Part shown: positions 1 through 7,083 of the stretch, piece after piece
Layout: every line of letters begins with the position of its first letter
Position numbering within the stretch: the first letter of the stretch is position 1
Made by a program: the position numbers and the translations under genes
NCBI GenBank assembly: GCA_002343545.1
Contig: DDRA01000144.1
Coordinates: 8,694-20,666 of the forward strand
From: Bacteriovoracaceae bacterium UBA2428
GTDB lineage: Bacteria > Bdellovibrionota > UBA2428
Direction: 5' to 3'
Length of the DNA: 11,973 nucleotides
Notes under the pieces: generated by a model
Seen by the model: the letters and a program-made list of their open reading frames with translations, nothing else
What the model was told of the DNA's origin: nothing
Databases searched by the model: none

Positions 1-667
1 GATTGACCTCGACGCCTTCCGCGAGCCCCAGTGTCGCGCCCAAAACACCGTAGACCGAAAACTGCACGCCCGTTCCCGATTCGGAACGACCGAAGAAGTC
101 TCCCCGTCCGATCCAATCCTTGCCCACCGCGTGCGGCGGCAACTCCACGCCGAGCTCCGGCACGTGGCGAATGATGTGGGCGACGAAGGTGTTGCTGTTG
201 GGCCCCGGCCAAGCGCGGTAAGTTTCGGGATAAGCGTAGCCCGCGACCAATTCGCGGATGCGGGGAATCGCCCGCTCGGCGGCCGCGCCCCGGATCGTTT
301 GGATGAGCTCGGGACGAGCTCCGTACCAATAGCGATCCGGAAAGTCCTCGCGATCCACGACGACGCCTTCACCCCGGCCGAGATTCCAACCGACGACTTG
401 GTAGACGCGATACGCGGCCGCGTCCCGCTCCTTCGTGGCGATCCAGGCGTGCACCGCGAAGTATTTGCGCCAGCGAAAGGCCCGCGCGGCGTAAACCTGC
501 ACGACGGCCTCGCGCTCGACGGACGGTAGCGGGGCCAAGCCGGCGCTCTCGCGGCTCGCGGTGCGCCAATCGTCGTTCGACGAACAGGCGGCGAGCGCTA
601 ACGACGCGCCCACGAGCGCCGCGGCCAAACGCGATTTCCGGCGAGTCGATCGTTCGAAAAAACCCAT
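1..667 (-). CDS. DUF3750-family lipoprotein (3' end outside window)
   Basis: Function is unknown; it is predicted to be an envelope lipoprotein. 222 residues are visible from the ATG at 667 and the frame is still open at the left edge. A basic start (ERSTRRKSR) and hydrophobic core lead to the lipobox LAAC, with lipidated Cys28. The body carries the features I associate with Pfam DUF3750: FRWRKYFAVHAWIA (residues 64-77), DRYWYGARPE (111-120), the hallmark WPGPNSNTF (153-161), and a Gly/hydrophobic end with GTGVQFSVYGVLG. The family is usually about 250 residues, so most of the protein is here. No Shine-Dalgarno is visible; a -10-like TATTCC (674-679) lies 6 nt upstream with TTGGCT 18 bp further, suggesting a leaderless transcript. 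The family assignment is from memory of its motifs; the lipobox is directly visible. Confidence 0.8.
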   Translation of the reverse strand, partial: MGFFERSTRRKSRLAAALVGASLALAACSSNDDWRTASRESAGLAPLPSVEREAVVQVYAARAFRWRKYFAVHAWIATKERDAAAYRVYQVVGWNLGRGEGVVVDREDFPDRYWYGARPELIQTIRGAAAERAIPRIRELVAGYAYPETYRAWPGPNSNTFVAHIIRHVPELGVELPPHAVGKDWIGRGDFFGRSESGTGVQFSVYGVLGATLGLAEGVEVN

Positions 668-759
668 CCGACGGGAATACCCCGGCCGGAGCGGCCAAGC
701 CAAGCGACGCGCGGAAAATCGCGTGGGACCGACGCGCGGCCGGGCCCACGACGCAAGAA

Positions 760-1230
760 CTACGGGCAAACGGGGATCGTGAACTTGCCGTTGACCTCGT
801 TGTCTTCGTTGAACGAAGCGACGAGTCCGCCGGACACTTCGGTCGCGCTCACCGCGGTGACGGCCATCTTGCCGGCGCCCGAGACGTAGTTCATCGCGTC
901 CGGCATATCGACCATCGTGATGACCTGGAGTTTGGTGATATCGACGTCGACCGTCGAAACCGTCTTGGGAAGGCTCAGGAGGACGCGGTCGCCCGTCGCG
1001 GCCGAGTCGTCGGCGCAAGCGTCCGCGAGGGCCTCACCGTACAGGGTCACGGAAAACGAGTCGCCGGCGTCTTCGGCCTTGCCCGCGAGGACTTTCCAGG
1101 CGCCGCCGCCGATCTTTCCTTGGGCGCCTTGGTCGGCGATCGTCAGTTCTTCCGCGTCCGGCAGGGCGGTCACCTTGGCGCCGCAAGCCGAAAGCGCGAG
1201 AGGGAAAAGAAGCATCCAAAAACGAGCCAT
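760..1230 (-). CDS. small lipoprotein of unknown function
   Basis: A 156-residue protein that I do not recognise. The ATG at 1230 is chosen because AAGGAG lies 6 nt before it and because translation from it gives a compact lipoprotein signal peptide, MARFWMLLFPLALSAC, with lipobox LSAC and lipidated Cys16. A longer reading frame starting at 1335 would bury this signal. The mature part is rich in Gly, Ala, Asp and Val with alternating hydrophobic residues (for example VLLSLPKTVSTVDVDI), suggesting a beta-sheet domain exposed in the periplasm. Two further cysteines (one in ADACADD, one in the C-terminal IPVCP) could form a disulfide. It follows the divergent Rieske-flavodoxin gene across a 176-nt gap and points towards the DUF3750 lipoprotein gene 92 nt away. 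No catalytic motif is visible. Confidence 0.8.
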   Translation of the reverse strand: MARFWMLLFPLALSACGAKVTALPDAEELTIADQGAQGKIGGGAWKVLAGKAEDAGDSFSVTLYGEALADACADDSAATGDRVLLSLPKTVSTVDVDITKLQVITMVDMPDAMNYVSGAGKMAVTAVSATEVSGGLVASFNEDNEVNGKFTIPVCP

Positions 1231-1406
1231 CGAGATCTCCTTCTGGGCCGCAGCCCGGTTGATGTCAGGCGGGTACAACATGGAGCGGCGATACCGCTCA
1301 ACGAGATCCGGGGCCCCGGCCGTTTTTGCGGGCACAAAGCGTGCGCAACTTGGGGCCCTCCGTTAGAATTCGGCGGAGCCCGAAGACAGCATCGAGGATG
1401 CCCGAC
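1231..1406. promoter_or_regulatory. divergent intergenic region with inverted repeats
   Basis: The gap between the divergent lipoprotein and Rieske-flavodoxin genes must hold both promoters. It contains a perfect 6-bp inverted repeat, GAGCGG (1283-1288) and CCGCTC (1294-1299) around CGATA, and a 12-bp palindrome CCGGGGCCCCGG (1308-1319). TAGAAT (1364-1369) resembles a -10 element for the rightward gene, but I see no good -35 at 16-18 bp. Operator function is inference only. Confidence 0.35.
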
Positions 1407-2540
1407 ATGAACGAAAAAACGAAATGGATCGCGCTCGGCAACACGACCGAGCTCCTCGCGGAACTGCAAGCCCAAGGCGGGCTGAAAGAAATCGTCGTCG
1501 AAGAAAGAAGGATCGTGCTCTCGCACGCCGGCGGAAACTTCGGCGCGCTGAACGCGCGCTGCAATCACATGGGCGCCCCGCTCGCGAAGGGCCGGCTCAA
1601 GGGAGGCTGCATCGAATGCCCGTGGCACTACTGGCAATTCGACCACGCGAGCGGCGAGGCCAAACACGCGGCGCACGAGCCCCTCGCGTCCTCGGGAGGC
1701 CAAGTTCCCCGTTATCCCCTCAAGATCGAAAGCGAGACCCTCTTCGTCGATCTCGGCGGCGAGTCGGAACGCGTTCGCCCGACGTACAACCCCGGCCACC
1801 CCGTCGGGCGCGAGCCCAAACGCGAAGCCGGCGGCATCCGCGTGCTCGGGCTCTCGACGACGGCAATGGATCGCGCGCATCCTCGCTACTCGACCTCGGA
1901 GGATCTGCTTAAATCCTCGCTCGCGCGGGCCGGCCGCGAACTCGGCGTCGAGACCCGTTTTCTGGCCCTCGCCGATCTCAAGTTCCGGGCCTGCGAGGGT
2001 TTCTACTCGAAGTCCGAAAAGGCCTGCACCTGGCCCTGCTCGATCACGAAGATGGACCCCGAAGACGAGATGGCGACGGTCTACGAAGCCCTCGTGCATT
2101 GGGCCGACGTCGTGATCGTCGCGACGCCGATCCGCTGGGGATCGGCGAGCTCGCTCTACTACAAGATGGCCGAGCGTTTGAACGCCGTGCAGAACCAGAT
2201 CACGCTGAAGGACCGCGTGCTCATCCAGAACAAAGTCGCCGCCTTCTTCATCACGGGCGGACAGGACAACATCCAGGCGGTCGCCGGACAGATGCTGACC
2301 TTCTTCGGGGAGCTGGGTTTCACGAGCCCGCCCTTTCCCTTCGTGGCGCATTCGCGCGGCTGGTCGGCCGAAGACATGGAACGGAACGAAACGAGCGTGC
2401 GGCAGGACGAGTCGCTGCACGGACACGCCTTCGAACTGGTGGCGCGCGCCGTGGCGCTCGCCAAGAAGACGCTCCCCGAGGCGGCAGCGGCTCCGTCGGA
2501 GCGGCGCGAAGCCGAAATCCACAAGCCAGGCGCCCACTAA
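1407..2540 (+). CDS. Rieske [2Fe-2S] - FMN reductase/flavodoxin fusion oxidoreductase
   Basis: A predicted cytoplasmic redox protein of 377 residues joining two electron carriers. Residues about 5-118 form a Rieske-type domain with ligands C52-x-H54 (CNHMGAPL) and C71-x2-H74 (CPWHYWQF). Residues about 144-330 form an NADPH-dependent FMN reductase/flavodoxin-like domain: beta strand RVLGLS, Ser/Thr-rich phosphate loop (150-164), ADVVIVATPIRWGSASSL (233-250) and FITGGQDN (281-288). Cysteines 196, 207 and 211 sit where iron-sulfur flavoproteins bind a cluster, but the C-x2-C-x2-C pattern is absent, so a second cluster is doubtful. The ATG at 1407 is preferred because GAGGA (1394-1398) lies 8 nt before it; an in-frame ATG at 1398 has nothing comparable. 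Partner and substrate are unknown. The 3' end overlaps the convergent methyltransferase gene by 4 nt. Confidence 0.88.
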   Translation: MNEKTKWIALGNTTELLAELQAQGGLKEIVVEERRIVLSHAGGNFGALNARCNHMGAPLAKGRLKGGCIECPWHYWQFDHASGEAKHAAHEPLASSGGQVPRYPLKIESETLFVDLGGESERVRPTYNPGHPVGREPKREAGGIRVLGLSTTAMDRAHPRYSTSEDLLKSSLARAGRELGVETRFLALADLKFRACEGFYSKSEKACTWPCSITKMDPEDEMATVYEALVHWADVVIVATPIRWGSASSLYYKMAERLNAVQNQITLKDRVLIQNKVAAFFITGGQDNIQAVAGQMLTFFGELGFTSPPFPFVAHSRGWSAEDMERNETSVRQDESLHGHAFELVARAVALAKKTLPEAAAAPSERREAEIHKPGAH

Positions 2541-3592
2541 GAGAGTGGCGAAGCATCGAGGCGAGGCTTCGAACGAAAAACGCGGAGCAATCCCAGATCG
2601 CAGGCTCCAGCCTCGGCCCAGGCCCCCTCCGATTGAAGCTTCGCGAGCCAAGTGCCGGCGTCGGCTTTCGTGATCACGGTAAAGGCGTGATCGCGGCTGT
2701 AGGCATTCAGCTGCCGCAGGACGCGCTCGTAGGTCGAGGCGCAGAAGGGGTCGTACATGTAGTAGGCGTCGGCCAGCGGGATGCGAAAGTCGGGGTCGGC
2801 GAGGTCCTGTTCGAAGAAACGCACCCGGGTCGCGTGGCCGGCGCTCGCGGCGGAATCGCTCGCGACCCGAACTCGGTGGCCGACGTATTCGTAGCCCGTA
2901 AAGCGTAGATCTTCCCGCCAGAGCCCCGCGATCAATCCGACGCGGCCGAAGCCGCTGCCCAAGTCGACGAGGTGTCCGCCCGGCGGCAACGCGAAGTTCT
3001 CGAGCGCACTCAGGATGCTCGAGTAAGAAGTCTGAACGCCGGCTCCACCTTCCACGTACAAACGCTCGCCCGAGGCGAGGTCCGGCTTCATCCCTCGGTC
3101 CGTCTCGAAGCGAAGCCCCAAGATCTCGTCGAAGGCGTCGAAAGCGCGGTACGCCGAGGGCGGCAACACGTCCTCGCCTCGCACGGAAGCGAAGCTCTCC
3201 TCGAAGACGCAGATCTCGGTCATCGCGCGCACGGAACCGCGCAAGAAGGCGCGAAACGCCGGGCGATCGCTCGATCGGGAACGGGCGACCAGGTCTTTCG
3301 AGAGCGCTTTGGCCGCGGCCGAAAGGACCTTAAGGCGCGCCACGCCGAGCTCCGGGCCCAGCCAGTCTTTGAGAAAAGCGAGGGGCGCGAGTTCGCGTCC
3401 CAACGCGCGGGCGACGAAAGCGTCGAAGTCCCCCGGCCCAAAATCGCGGCTTCGCGACATGATCCAATGCCGCTCGGTGAGCGCCCGGAGCGCGCTCACC
3501 AGAAAGAGCAGCTCGACGATTCCCCGCTCGTCCGGCCGCGCTTCGATCGCGGTCCGGAGAGACTCACGGAGAACTTCGCCCTCGCTTAACAT
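2537..3592 (-). CDS. class I SAM-dependent methyltransferase
   Basis: A 351-residue predicted methyltransferase of unknown substrate. The C-terminal half has the Rossmann motifs: motif I VDLGSGFGR (209-217), an acidic residue ending strand 2 (E235 in GYEYV), EQDLAD (261-266) and YMYDPF (279-283) at the motif IV position. The DPF tetrad-like end and the size slightly resemble protein or N-methyltransferases such as the DOT1-like group, but I would not assign a target. The N-terminal 170 residues are helical and charged, with no domain I recognise. The ATG at 3592 has no properly spaced Shine-Dalgarno (GGGGAT abuts it); CATACT lies 6 nt upstream, as in the other putative leaderless genes here. 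An internal ATG (residue 45) is a weaker alternative. It is convergent with the Rieske-flavodoxin gene. Confidence 0.82.
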   Translation of the reverse strand: MLSEGEVLRESLRTAIEARPDERGIVELLFLVSALRALTERHWIMSRSRDFGPGDFDAFVARALGRELAPLAFLKDWLGPELGVARLKVLSAAAKALSKDLVARSRSSDRPAFRAFLRGSVRAMTEICVFEESFASVRGEDVLPPSAYRAFDAFDEILGLRFETDRGMKPDLASGERLYVEGGAGVQTSYSSILSALENFALPPGGHLVDLGSGFGRVGLIAGLWREDLRFTGYEYVGHRVRVASDSAASAGHATRVRFFEQDLADPDFRIPLADAYYMYDPFCASTYERVLRQLNAYSRDHAFTVITKADAGTWLAKLQSEGAWAEAGACDLGLLRVFRSKPRLDASPLS

Positions 3593-3681
3593 ATCCCCAG
3601 TATGAACGGCCCCGCGGCAAAGTCACGCGCCCGCAAGAAAAGCTCAGTTTTGGCGCCCTTTGACCCGATATACGGAACAGG

Positions 3682-3936
3682 ATGGACACTCTCATCGCCT
3701 TCTTGCTCGACCTCATCGGCTTGAGTCTGGAGACGAAGTCTAAGCAAGGCCCACCTTCCCGGCTCGGAACTCTCTTCGCCGCCCTCGTCTCGCTGGGCAT
3801 GGCGGCCTTCGCGACTTGGCTGGCGCTCGATCGAAGGGATGCCGACTGGAAGATCCTGGGAGGCATCGCGTTCTTCGGCCTCTGCGGCTGGATCCTCCTG
3901 CGCTCCCTCTTGGGGCGGCGCGGGCCCGATGCTTAG
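3682..3936 (+). CDS. small two-helix membrane protein
   Basis: An 84-residue protein with no recognised family. Two hydrophobic segments, about residues 28-48 and 57-75, are separated by a short charged turn (LDRRDADWK), giving a predicted helical hairpin in the inner membrane. The N-terminus (MDTLIAFLLDLIGL) is amphipathic or a third weak membrane segment. The basic end LLGRRGPDA suggests a cytoplasmic C-terminus. GGAACAGG just before the ATG is a poor Shine-Dalgarno, and TATACG (3669-3674) lies 7 nt upstream as a possible -10. Its start is divergent from the methyltransferase gene (89-nt gap) and its stop overlaps the VF530-like gene by 4 nt on the other strand. The coding call rests on the clean start, the hydropathy and the neat fit between flanking genes. 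Confidence 0.65.
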   Translation: MDTLIAFLLDLIGLSLETKSKQGPPSRLGTLFAALVSLGMAAFATWLALDRRDADWKILGGIAFFGLCGWILLRSLLGRRGPDA

Positions 3937-4166
3937 TCCTCTTTCGTCTCGAGCATTTCGCGGTAGAGGTCTTCGACCTTCGCGCGCGCCCAGGGCGTAC
4001 GACGCAAAAACTTGAGACTCGAAGCGAAGCTCGGGTTGCTCATGAAACAGTTGATCGGAACCGCGCGACCCATGTCTTCCCATCCGTAGTGAGCCACGAG
4101 CTCGTTCAAGATCATTTCGAGGGTTTTGCCTTCGAGGGGATCTTTCGATCGACGCTTTTCGTCCAT
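3933..4166 (-). CDS. VF530-family (DUF2132) small DNA-binding protein
   Basis: A 77-residue protein matching, as I remember it, the VF530/DUF2132 family named after a Vibrio fischeri protein and annotated as DNA-binding. Signature segments are KDPLEGKTLEMILNELVAHY (residues 8-27), GWEDMG, INCFMSNPS and SSLKFLRRTPWARAKVEDLY (49-68). The length is typical and the protein looks complete. Purine-rich AAAGAGGGG lies immediately before the ATG, closer than ideal. It is the last gene of the leftward run that begins with the isocyanide synthase; 32 nt separate it from the SnoaL-like gene, so cotranscription is possible. The family is widespread outside biosynthetic clusters, so a regulatory role here is speculative. 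Confidence 0.9.
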   Translation of the reverse strand: MDEKRRSKDPLEGKTLEMILNELVAHYGWEDMGRAVPINCFMSNPSFASSLKFLRRTPWARAKVEDLYREMLETKED

Positions 4167-4198
4167 CCCCTCTTTCTATTCGAAGTCGGGCGACGGCA

Positions 4199-4831
4199 CT
4201 AGAATCCGAACATCGTATTCTCGTTGGCGAGACCCGTCGTCGGGATCTCCTGAACGATGCGCCAACGCTCGGCCAAGCGCCCGTCCTCGAAACGGAGCAG
4301 GTCGTAGATCGCCGACGGCACCCCGAGCCGAAGCCCTTCCGAAACGGAAAGGCAAAGGTTGCCCTCGCCGAAGACCTTGTGCTGCGTCCGGTACGCGAGG
4401 TCGGGCGACGCGTAGGGGAAGAGCTCGGAAGCCCGCGCCTTGTTGGCTTCCGTCCGGTCCAGGTCGGCGATCGGCGTCGCTCCCTCGTGCGAAGGCGAGG
4501 CCTCGGCCATGACGCTCCAGTGTTCGGCGATCCGCGAATCGGCGTCGAAGCGAATGACGTGAAAGGCGTCGACCTCGTCGTGGCCGAAGGGCGCGGCGTT
4601 TTCCCACCGGTGATGCATGACGACGTGCCGCCCGTCCTGGAGCATGCGAAGATTGCGGATCCGCGATCCGTGCGCCTTCAGCTTCGGCAGAAGCGCGACG
4701 AACGCCGCCCGGCCGGTCGCCACGAAAGGGTTGTGCTGAACGTAGTCTTCGTCCACCATGCGCTCGATCGCGGCGGCGTCGTAGGCGTTCACCGCCGTGA
4801 AGTAGGCCCGAGCGCGCGCCTTAAAGTCCAT
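4199..4831 (-). CDS. tandem SnoaL-like (NTF2-fold) protein
   Basis: A 210-residue protein with two NTF2/SnoaL-like segments. The first (about 1-112) has the usual pattern: AYFTAVNAYDAAAIERMVDEDYVQHNP, a central histidine pair (MHHRW, 72-76) and the closing strand VIRFDADSRIAEHWSVM. The second (about 145-210) retains the closing part, with YDLLRFEDGRLAERWRIVQEIP and the C-terminal LANENTMFGF, and is shorter than a full fold. Members include polyketide cyclases, hydratases, dehydratases and isomerases, so the chemistry cannot be fixed. Its ATG overlaps the 3' end of the FAD monooxygenase gene by 11 nt, and GGAGG (4841-4845) lies 9 nt before the ATG inside that gene, arguing for translational coupling and a tailoring role in the isocyanide pathway. 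A general stress-type NTF2 protein is the alternative. Confidence 0.85.
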   Translation of the reverse strand: MDFKARARAYFTAVNAYDAAAIERMVDEDYVQHNPFVATGRAAFVALLPKLKAHGSRIRNLRMLQDGRHVVMHHRWENAAPFGHDEVDAFHVIRFDADSRIAEHWSVMAEASPSHEGATPIADLDRTEANKARASELFPYASPDLAYRTQHKVFGEGNLCLSVSEGLRLGVPSAIYDLLRFEDGRLAERWRIVQEIPTTGLANENTMFGF

Positions 4832-6248
4832 GGACGAGGGCCTCCGGCGTCTCGATCCGAGCGCTCATCTCGGCCAGCGTTCCGTGCGCCGCGATGTAGC
4901 CGTCCGGGCGTACCAAGATCGCTTCGGCCGCGGTCGGAACTCCGTCCGGCACGTCCACCCGCCGCACGTAGTCCGGCAAAGGGGCCGGCGGCGACGCGAC
5001 TCCGAACACGAGGAGCGTATACCTCGAGTAGTCGAGCAAGGAGTAGATCCGCCGGGTCTCGCCGCCCGAACGGAGCTCGAAGTCGGGTAGCCTCTGGCCG
5101 TCCAGGCCGTCGCGGCCGTAACGGATACCCATGCCCGTGATGTTGCCCGCACGCCGCTCGACGATCTTCACGTAGTCTTCGGCGTGGGTGCCCGTCGCGG
5201 AATACTTGGTCGAGCGGACGAGTTCGCCCGAACTCTCGATGACGCTGACCGCGACGGGCTTGCGTTCCGACTCGTAGCTCGCGAGCAGCGAGGACGGGGC
5301 CCCGCGCTTGAGCACCAGGGCCAGCTTCCAGATGAGATTGAACGCGTCGGCCAGGCCGGTGTTCAGCCCCTGCCCGCCGTTCACGGAGTGGATGTGGGCG
5401 GCGTCGCCCGCGAGGAAGACGCGATCCCGCACGAAGTAACTTTCGGCCACCGACTCCTTGACGGAGAAGCGCGAAAACCACACGAGTTTCTTGAGCGAGA
5501 CGGCGTGGGGCCACGTGGCCCGGTTGACCTTGGCCATGGCATCTTCGAGCGTGAAGTCTTTCGTGTCCATCCGCACGTAGAAACGGTCGATCGCGCCCTC
5601 GCGCGGAATCCAAGCCACGTCCGAGGTGTCGGCCTGGAAGACGATGATCTCGGGAACCTTCGGAAAGTCCGTCTCGAGCTCGGCGTCGATCACGGCCCAG
5701 ACGATCTGCGGTCTCTCGATGACGAAAGGAATCCCGAAGAGCTCGCGAACGAGCGAGCGCGAGCCGTCGGCGCCGACGACGTACTTCGACTCGAGAAGCT
5801 CTCCGCCGACGAGCGTCGTGCGGCAGCCTTCTTCGGTCACCTCGACGCGCTCGACCGGCGCGCGACGACGCACGGACGCGCCCAACTCCCGAAGTTTCGC
5901 GTCCAGGGATTTTTCCAGGAAAGACTGCCCGAGCATCAGGAAGTGCCGATGGAAGCAGCCCTCGAGATCGTCCCACCAGGCCGACTGCCGCGAAACGAAG
6001 CGACCGTCCTTCCAGACGGAACTCGTGTTGCAAGGTTTGCCGAGCGGGTAGATCTCGCCGAAGAGCCCCGCGAGCTCGAGAAGCTGCAAGGTGCGGGCGT
6101 TGAGGGCATCCGCGCGACCCACTTCGAGGGGAGCTTCCGACTTGTCGAGCACGATCGCGCTCAGGCCGCTGAGGCGAGCCAGGTAGGCGCACATGAGCCC
6201 GACCGGCCCGGCACCCACGATGACGAGGTCGAAGCTTTGCGCTTTCAT
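4821..6248 (-). CDS. class A FAD-dependent aromatic monooxygenase
   Basis: A 475-residue flavoprotein of the PHBH/MhpA-type hydroxylase family, expected to use NAD(P)H and O2 to hydroxylate an aromatic ring. Seen directly: dinucleotide motif GAGPVG (12-17), the DG motif with GADGSRS (159-165), and the FAD-ribityl motif RVFLAGDAAHIHSVNGGQGL (276-295) followed by NTGLADAFNLIWKLA. The last 100 or so residues form the thioredoxin-like tail common in this family (LLVFGVASPPAPL, ILVRPDGYIAAH), without redox cysteines. The ATG at 6248 overlaps the stop of isnB as ATGA, with GGAG about 10 nt upstream; a longer frame reaching 6395 lies within isnB. The coupling suggests it oxidises the aromatic isocyanide made by the two upstream enzymes. 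It is not homologous to PvcC, which belongs to the HpaB-type flavin monooxygenases. Confidence 0.93.
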   Translation of the reverse strand: MKAQSFDLVIVGAGPVGLMCAYLARLSGLSAIVLDKSEAPLEVGRADALNARTLQLLELAGLFGEIYPLGKPCNTSSVWKDGRFVSRQSAWWDDLEGCFHRHFLMLGQSFLEKSLDAKLRELGASVRRRAPVERVEVTEEGCRTTLVGGELLESKYVVGADGSRSLVRELFGIPFVIERPQIVWAVIDAELETDFPKVPEIIVFQADTSDVAWIPREGAIDRFYVRMDTKDFTLEDAMAKVNRATWPHAVSLKKLVWFSRFSVKESVAESYFVRDRVFLAGDAAHIHSVNGGQGLNTGLADAFNLIWKLALVLKRGAPSSLLASYESERKPVAVSVIESSGELVRSTKYSATGTHAEDYVKIVERRAGNITGMGIRYGRDGLDGQRLPDFELRSGGETRRIYSLLDYSRYTLLVFGVASPPAPLPDYVRRVDVPDGVPTAAEAILVRPDGYIAAHGTLAEMSARIETPEALVHGL

Positions 6249-7081
6249 CGGTAGGACTCCAGGCCCGGGTTGACGAGGGGCGGATGGCTGAGCACCTGAA
6301 CGCGCTGGATGTGACGGGGCGACTTGGACGTAAAGTCGTCGCGGCCGTGGAGCAGCGTGAAGTTGTCGGCGATGACGAGGTCCCCCCGCTTCCATTCGTG
6401 CGCGTAGAAACTCGCGGGCGAGTAGAGCGCTTCGCGCAGCGCGGCCCGGAACTCGCCGAGCTCCCCGGGCGCGACGCCGCGAAACTCCTGGTCGGGCGGA
6501 TTCACGAAGGTGCCCTTCTCCGCCGACGGGGCCTCGTTATAGCGCAGGACGGAGAAATCCCGGAAGGGATGCTTCGTGACGAGGGGAGAGACGGTGCGGC
6601 TGTCGTAGAATTCCATCTTGCGTTTGTAAGTGGCGGTGACGCCCTTCCAAAGCTCGAGCCGCTCCGGAGAGGCGCGCTCGAGGACCCGCCGCGTGTTCGA
6701 GAAAGTCGTTCGTCCGCCGTGGCCGGGCAAGGGCGCCGTTACGCAATGGAATATCTGGTACTCCGGCACGTGCGGACGGTACATGCCGTCCCAATGCATC
6801 GGCACGTAGCTGCAGTCGAAGATGTGGTCTTCGGGCTTGTCCTGTTCGATCAACTCCAAGACCTTGCCGAAGGGCCAAACGCTCACTTCGCCCCAGCCTT
6901 CGCAGTAGTCCGCGAAGTCTTCCGACGAGGCGAAGGTGCCGAAACCCCGCAGCACGAGCAGGTGTTCCTTCGCGAAGAGCTCGCGGAGGCTTTCGACCTC
7001 GAGATCCCGCACGCCGAGACCCGGCCGCGCGGCTTCGATGAGGACGCCGAAGGGATCGAGCGCCGTGACCGCGTACGACAT
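6245..7081 (-). CDS. isnB: Fe(II)/2-oxoglutarate oxygenase, PvcB/IsnB-like (TauD family)
   Basis: A 278-residue non-haem iron oxygenase, the usual partner of isocyanide synthases, which desaturates or decarboxylates the isocyano amino acid. The facial triad is visible as H96-x-D98 (PMHWDGMY) and distal H245 (LLHGRDDF), with R256/R260 (RHIQRVQV) in position to bind 2-oxoglutarate. GDLVIADNFTLLHGRDDF is typical TauD/TfdA, and the N-terminal EHLLVLRGFG matches the family. The ATG at 7081 lies 2 nt after the isnA stop, with a strong AAAGGAGG 8 nt before it, within the end of isnA. The stop overlaps the monooxygenase start by 4 nt. Whether it forms a vinyl isocyanide (rhabduscin-type) or keeps the carboxylate (PvcB-type) cannot be read from sequence. 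The PvcB/IsnB subtype is inferred mostly from context. Confidence 0.93.
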   Translation of the reverse strand: MSYAVTALDPFGVLIEAARPGLGVRDLEVESLRELFAKEHLLVLRGFGTFASSEDFADYCEGWGEVSVWPFGKVLELIEQDKPEDHIFDCSYVPMHWDGMYRPHVPEYQIFHCVTAPLPGHGGRTTFSNTRRVLERASPERLELWKGVTATYKRKMEFYDSRTVSPLVTKHPFRDFSVLRYNEAPSAEKGTFVNPPDQEFRGVAPGELGEFRAALREALYSPASFYAHEWKRGDLVIADNFTLLHGRDDFTSKSPRHIQRVQVLSHPPLVNPGLESYR

Positions 7082-7083
7082 GC

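Noticed and set aside
2534..2548. CCACT-AAGAG-AGTGG hairpin at the convergent junction, as a bidirectional terminator
   Set aside because: The stem is only 5 bp and there is no T-tract on either side; chance occurrence is likely.
1170..2651. 493-codon open frame on the minus strand
   Set aside because: It lies opposite the clearly real Rieske-flavodoxin gene and reads as Arg/Ala/Gly-rich low-quality sequence with no domain; an antisense shadow typical of GC-rich DNA.
5184..6254. 356-codon open frame on the plus strand
   Set aside because: It is antisense to the FAD monooxygenase, whose motifs are intact; the plus-strand translation shows no family features.
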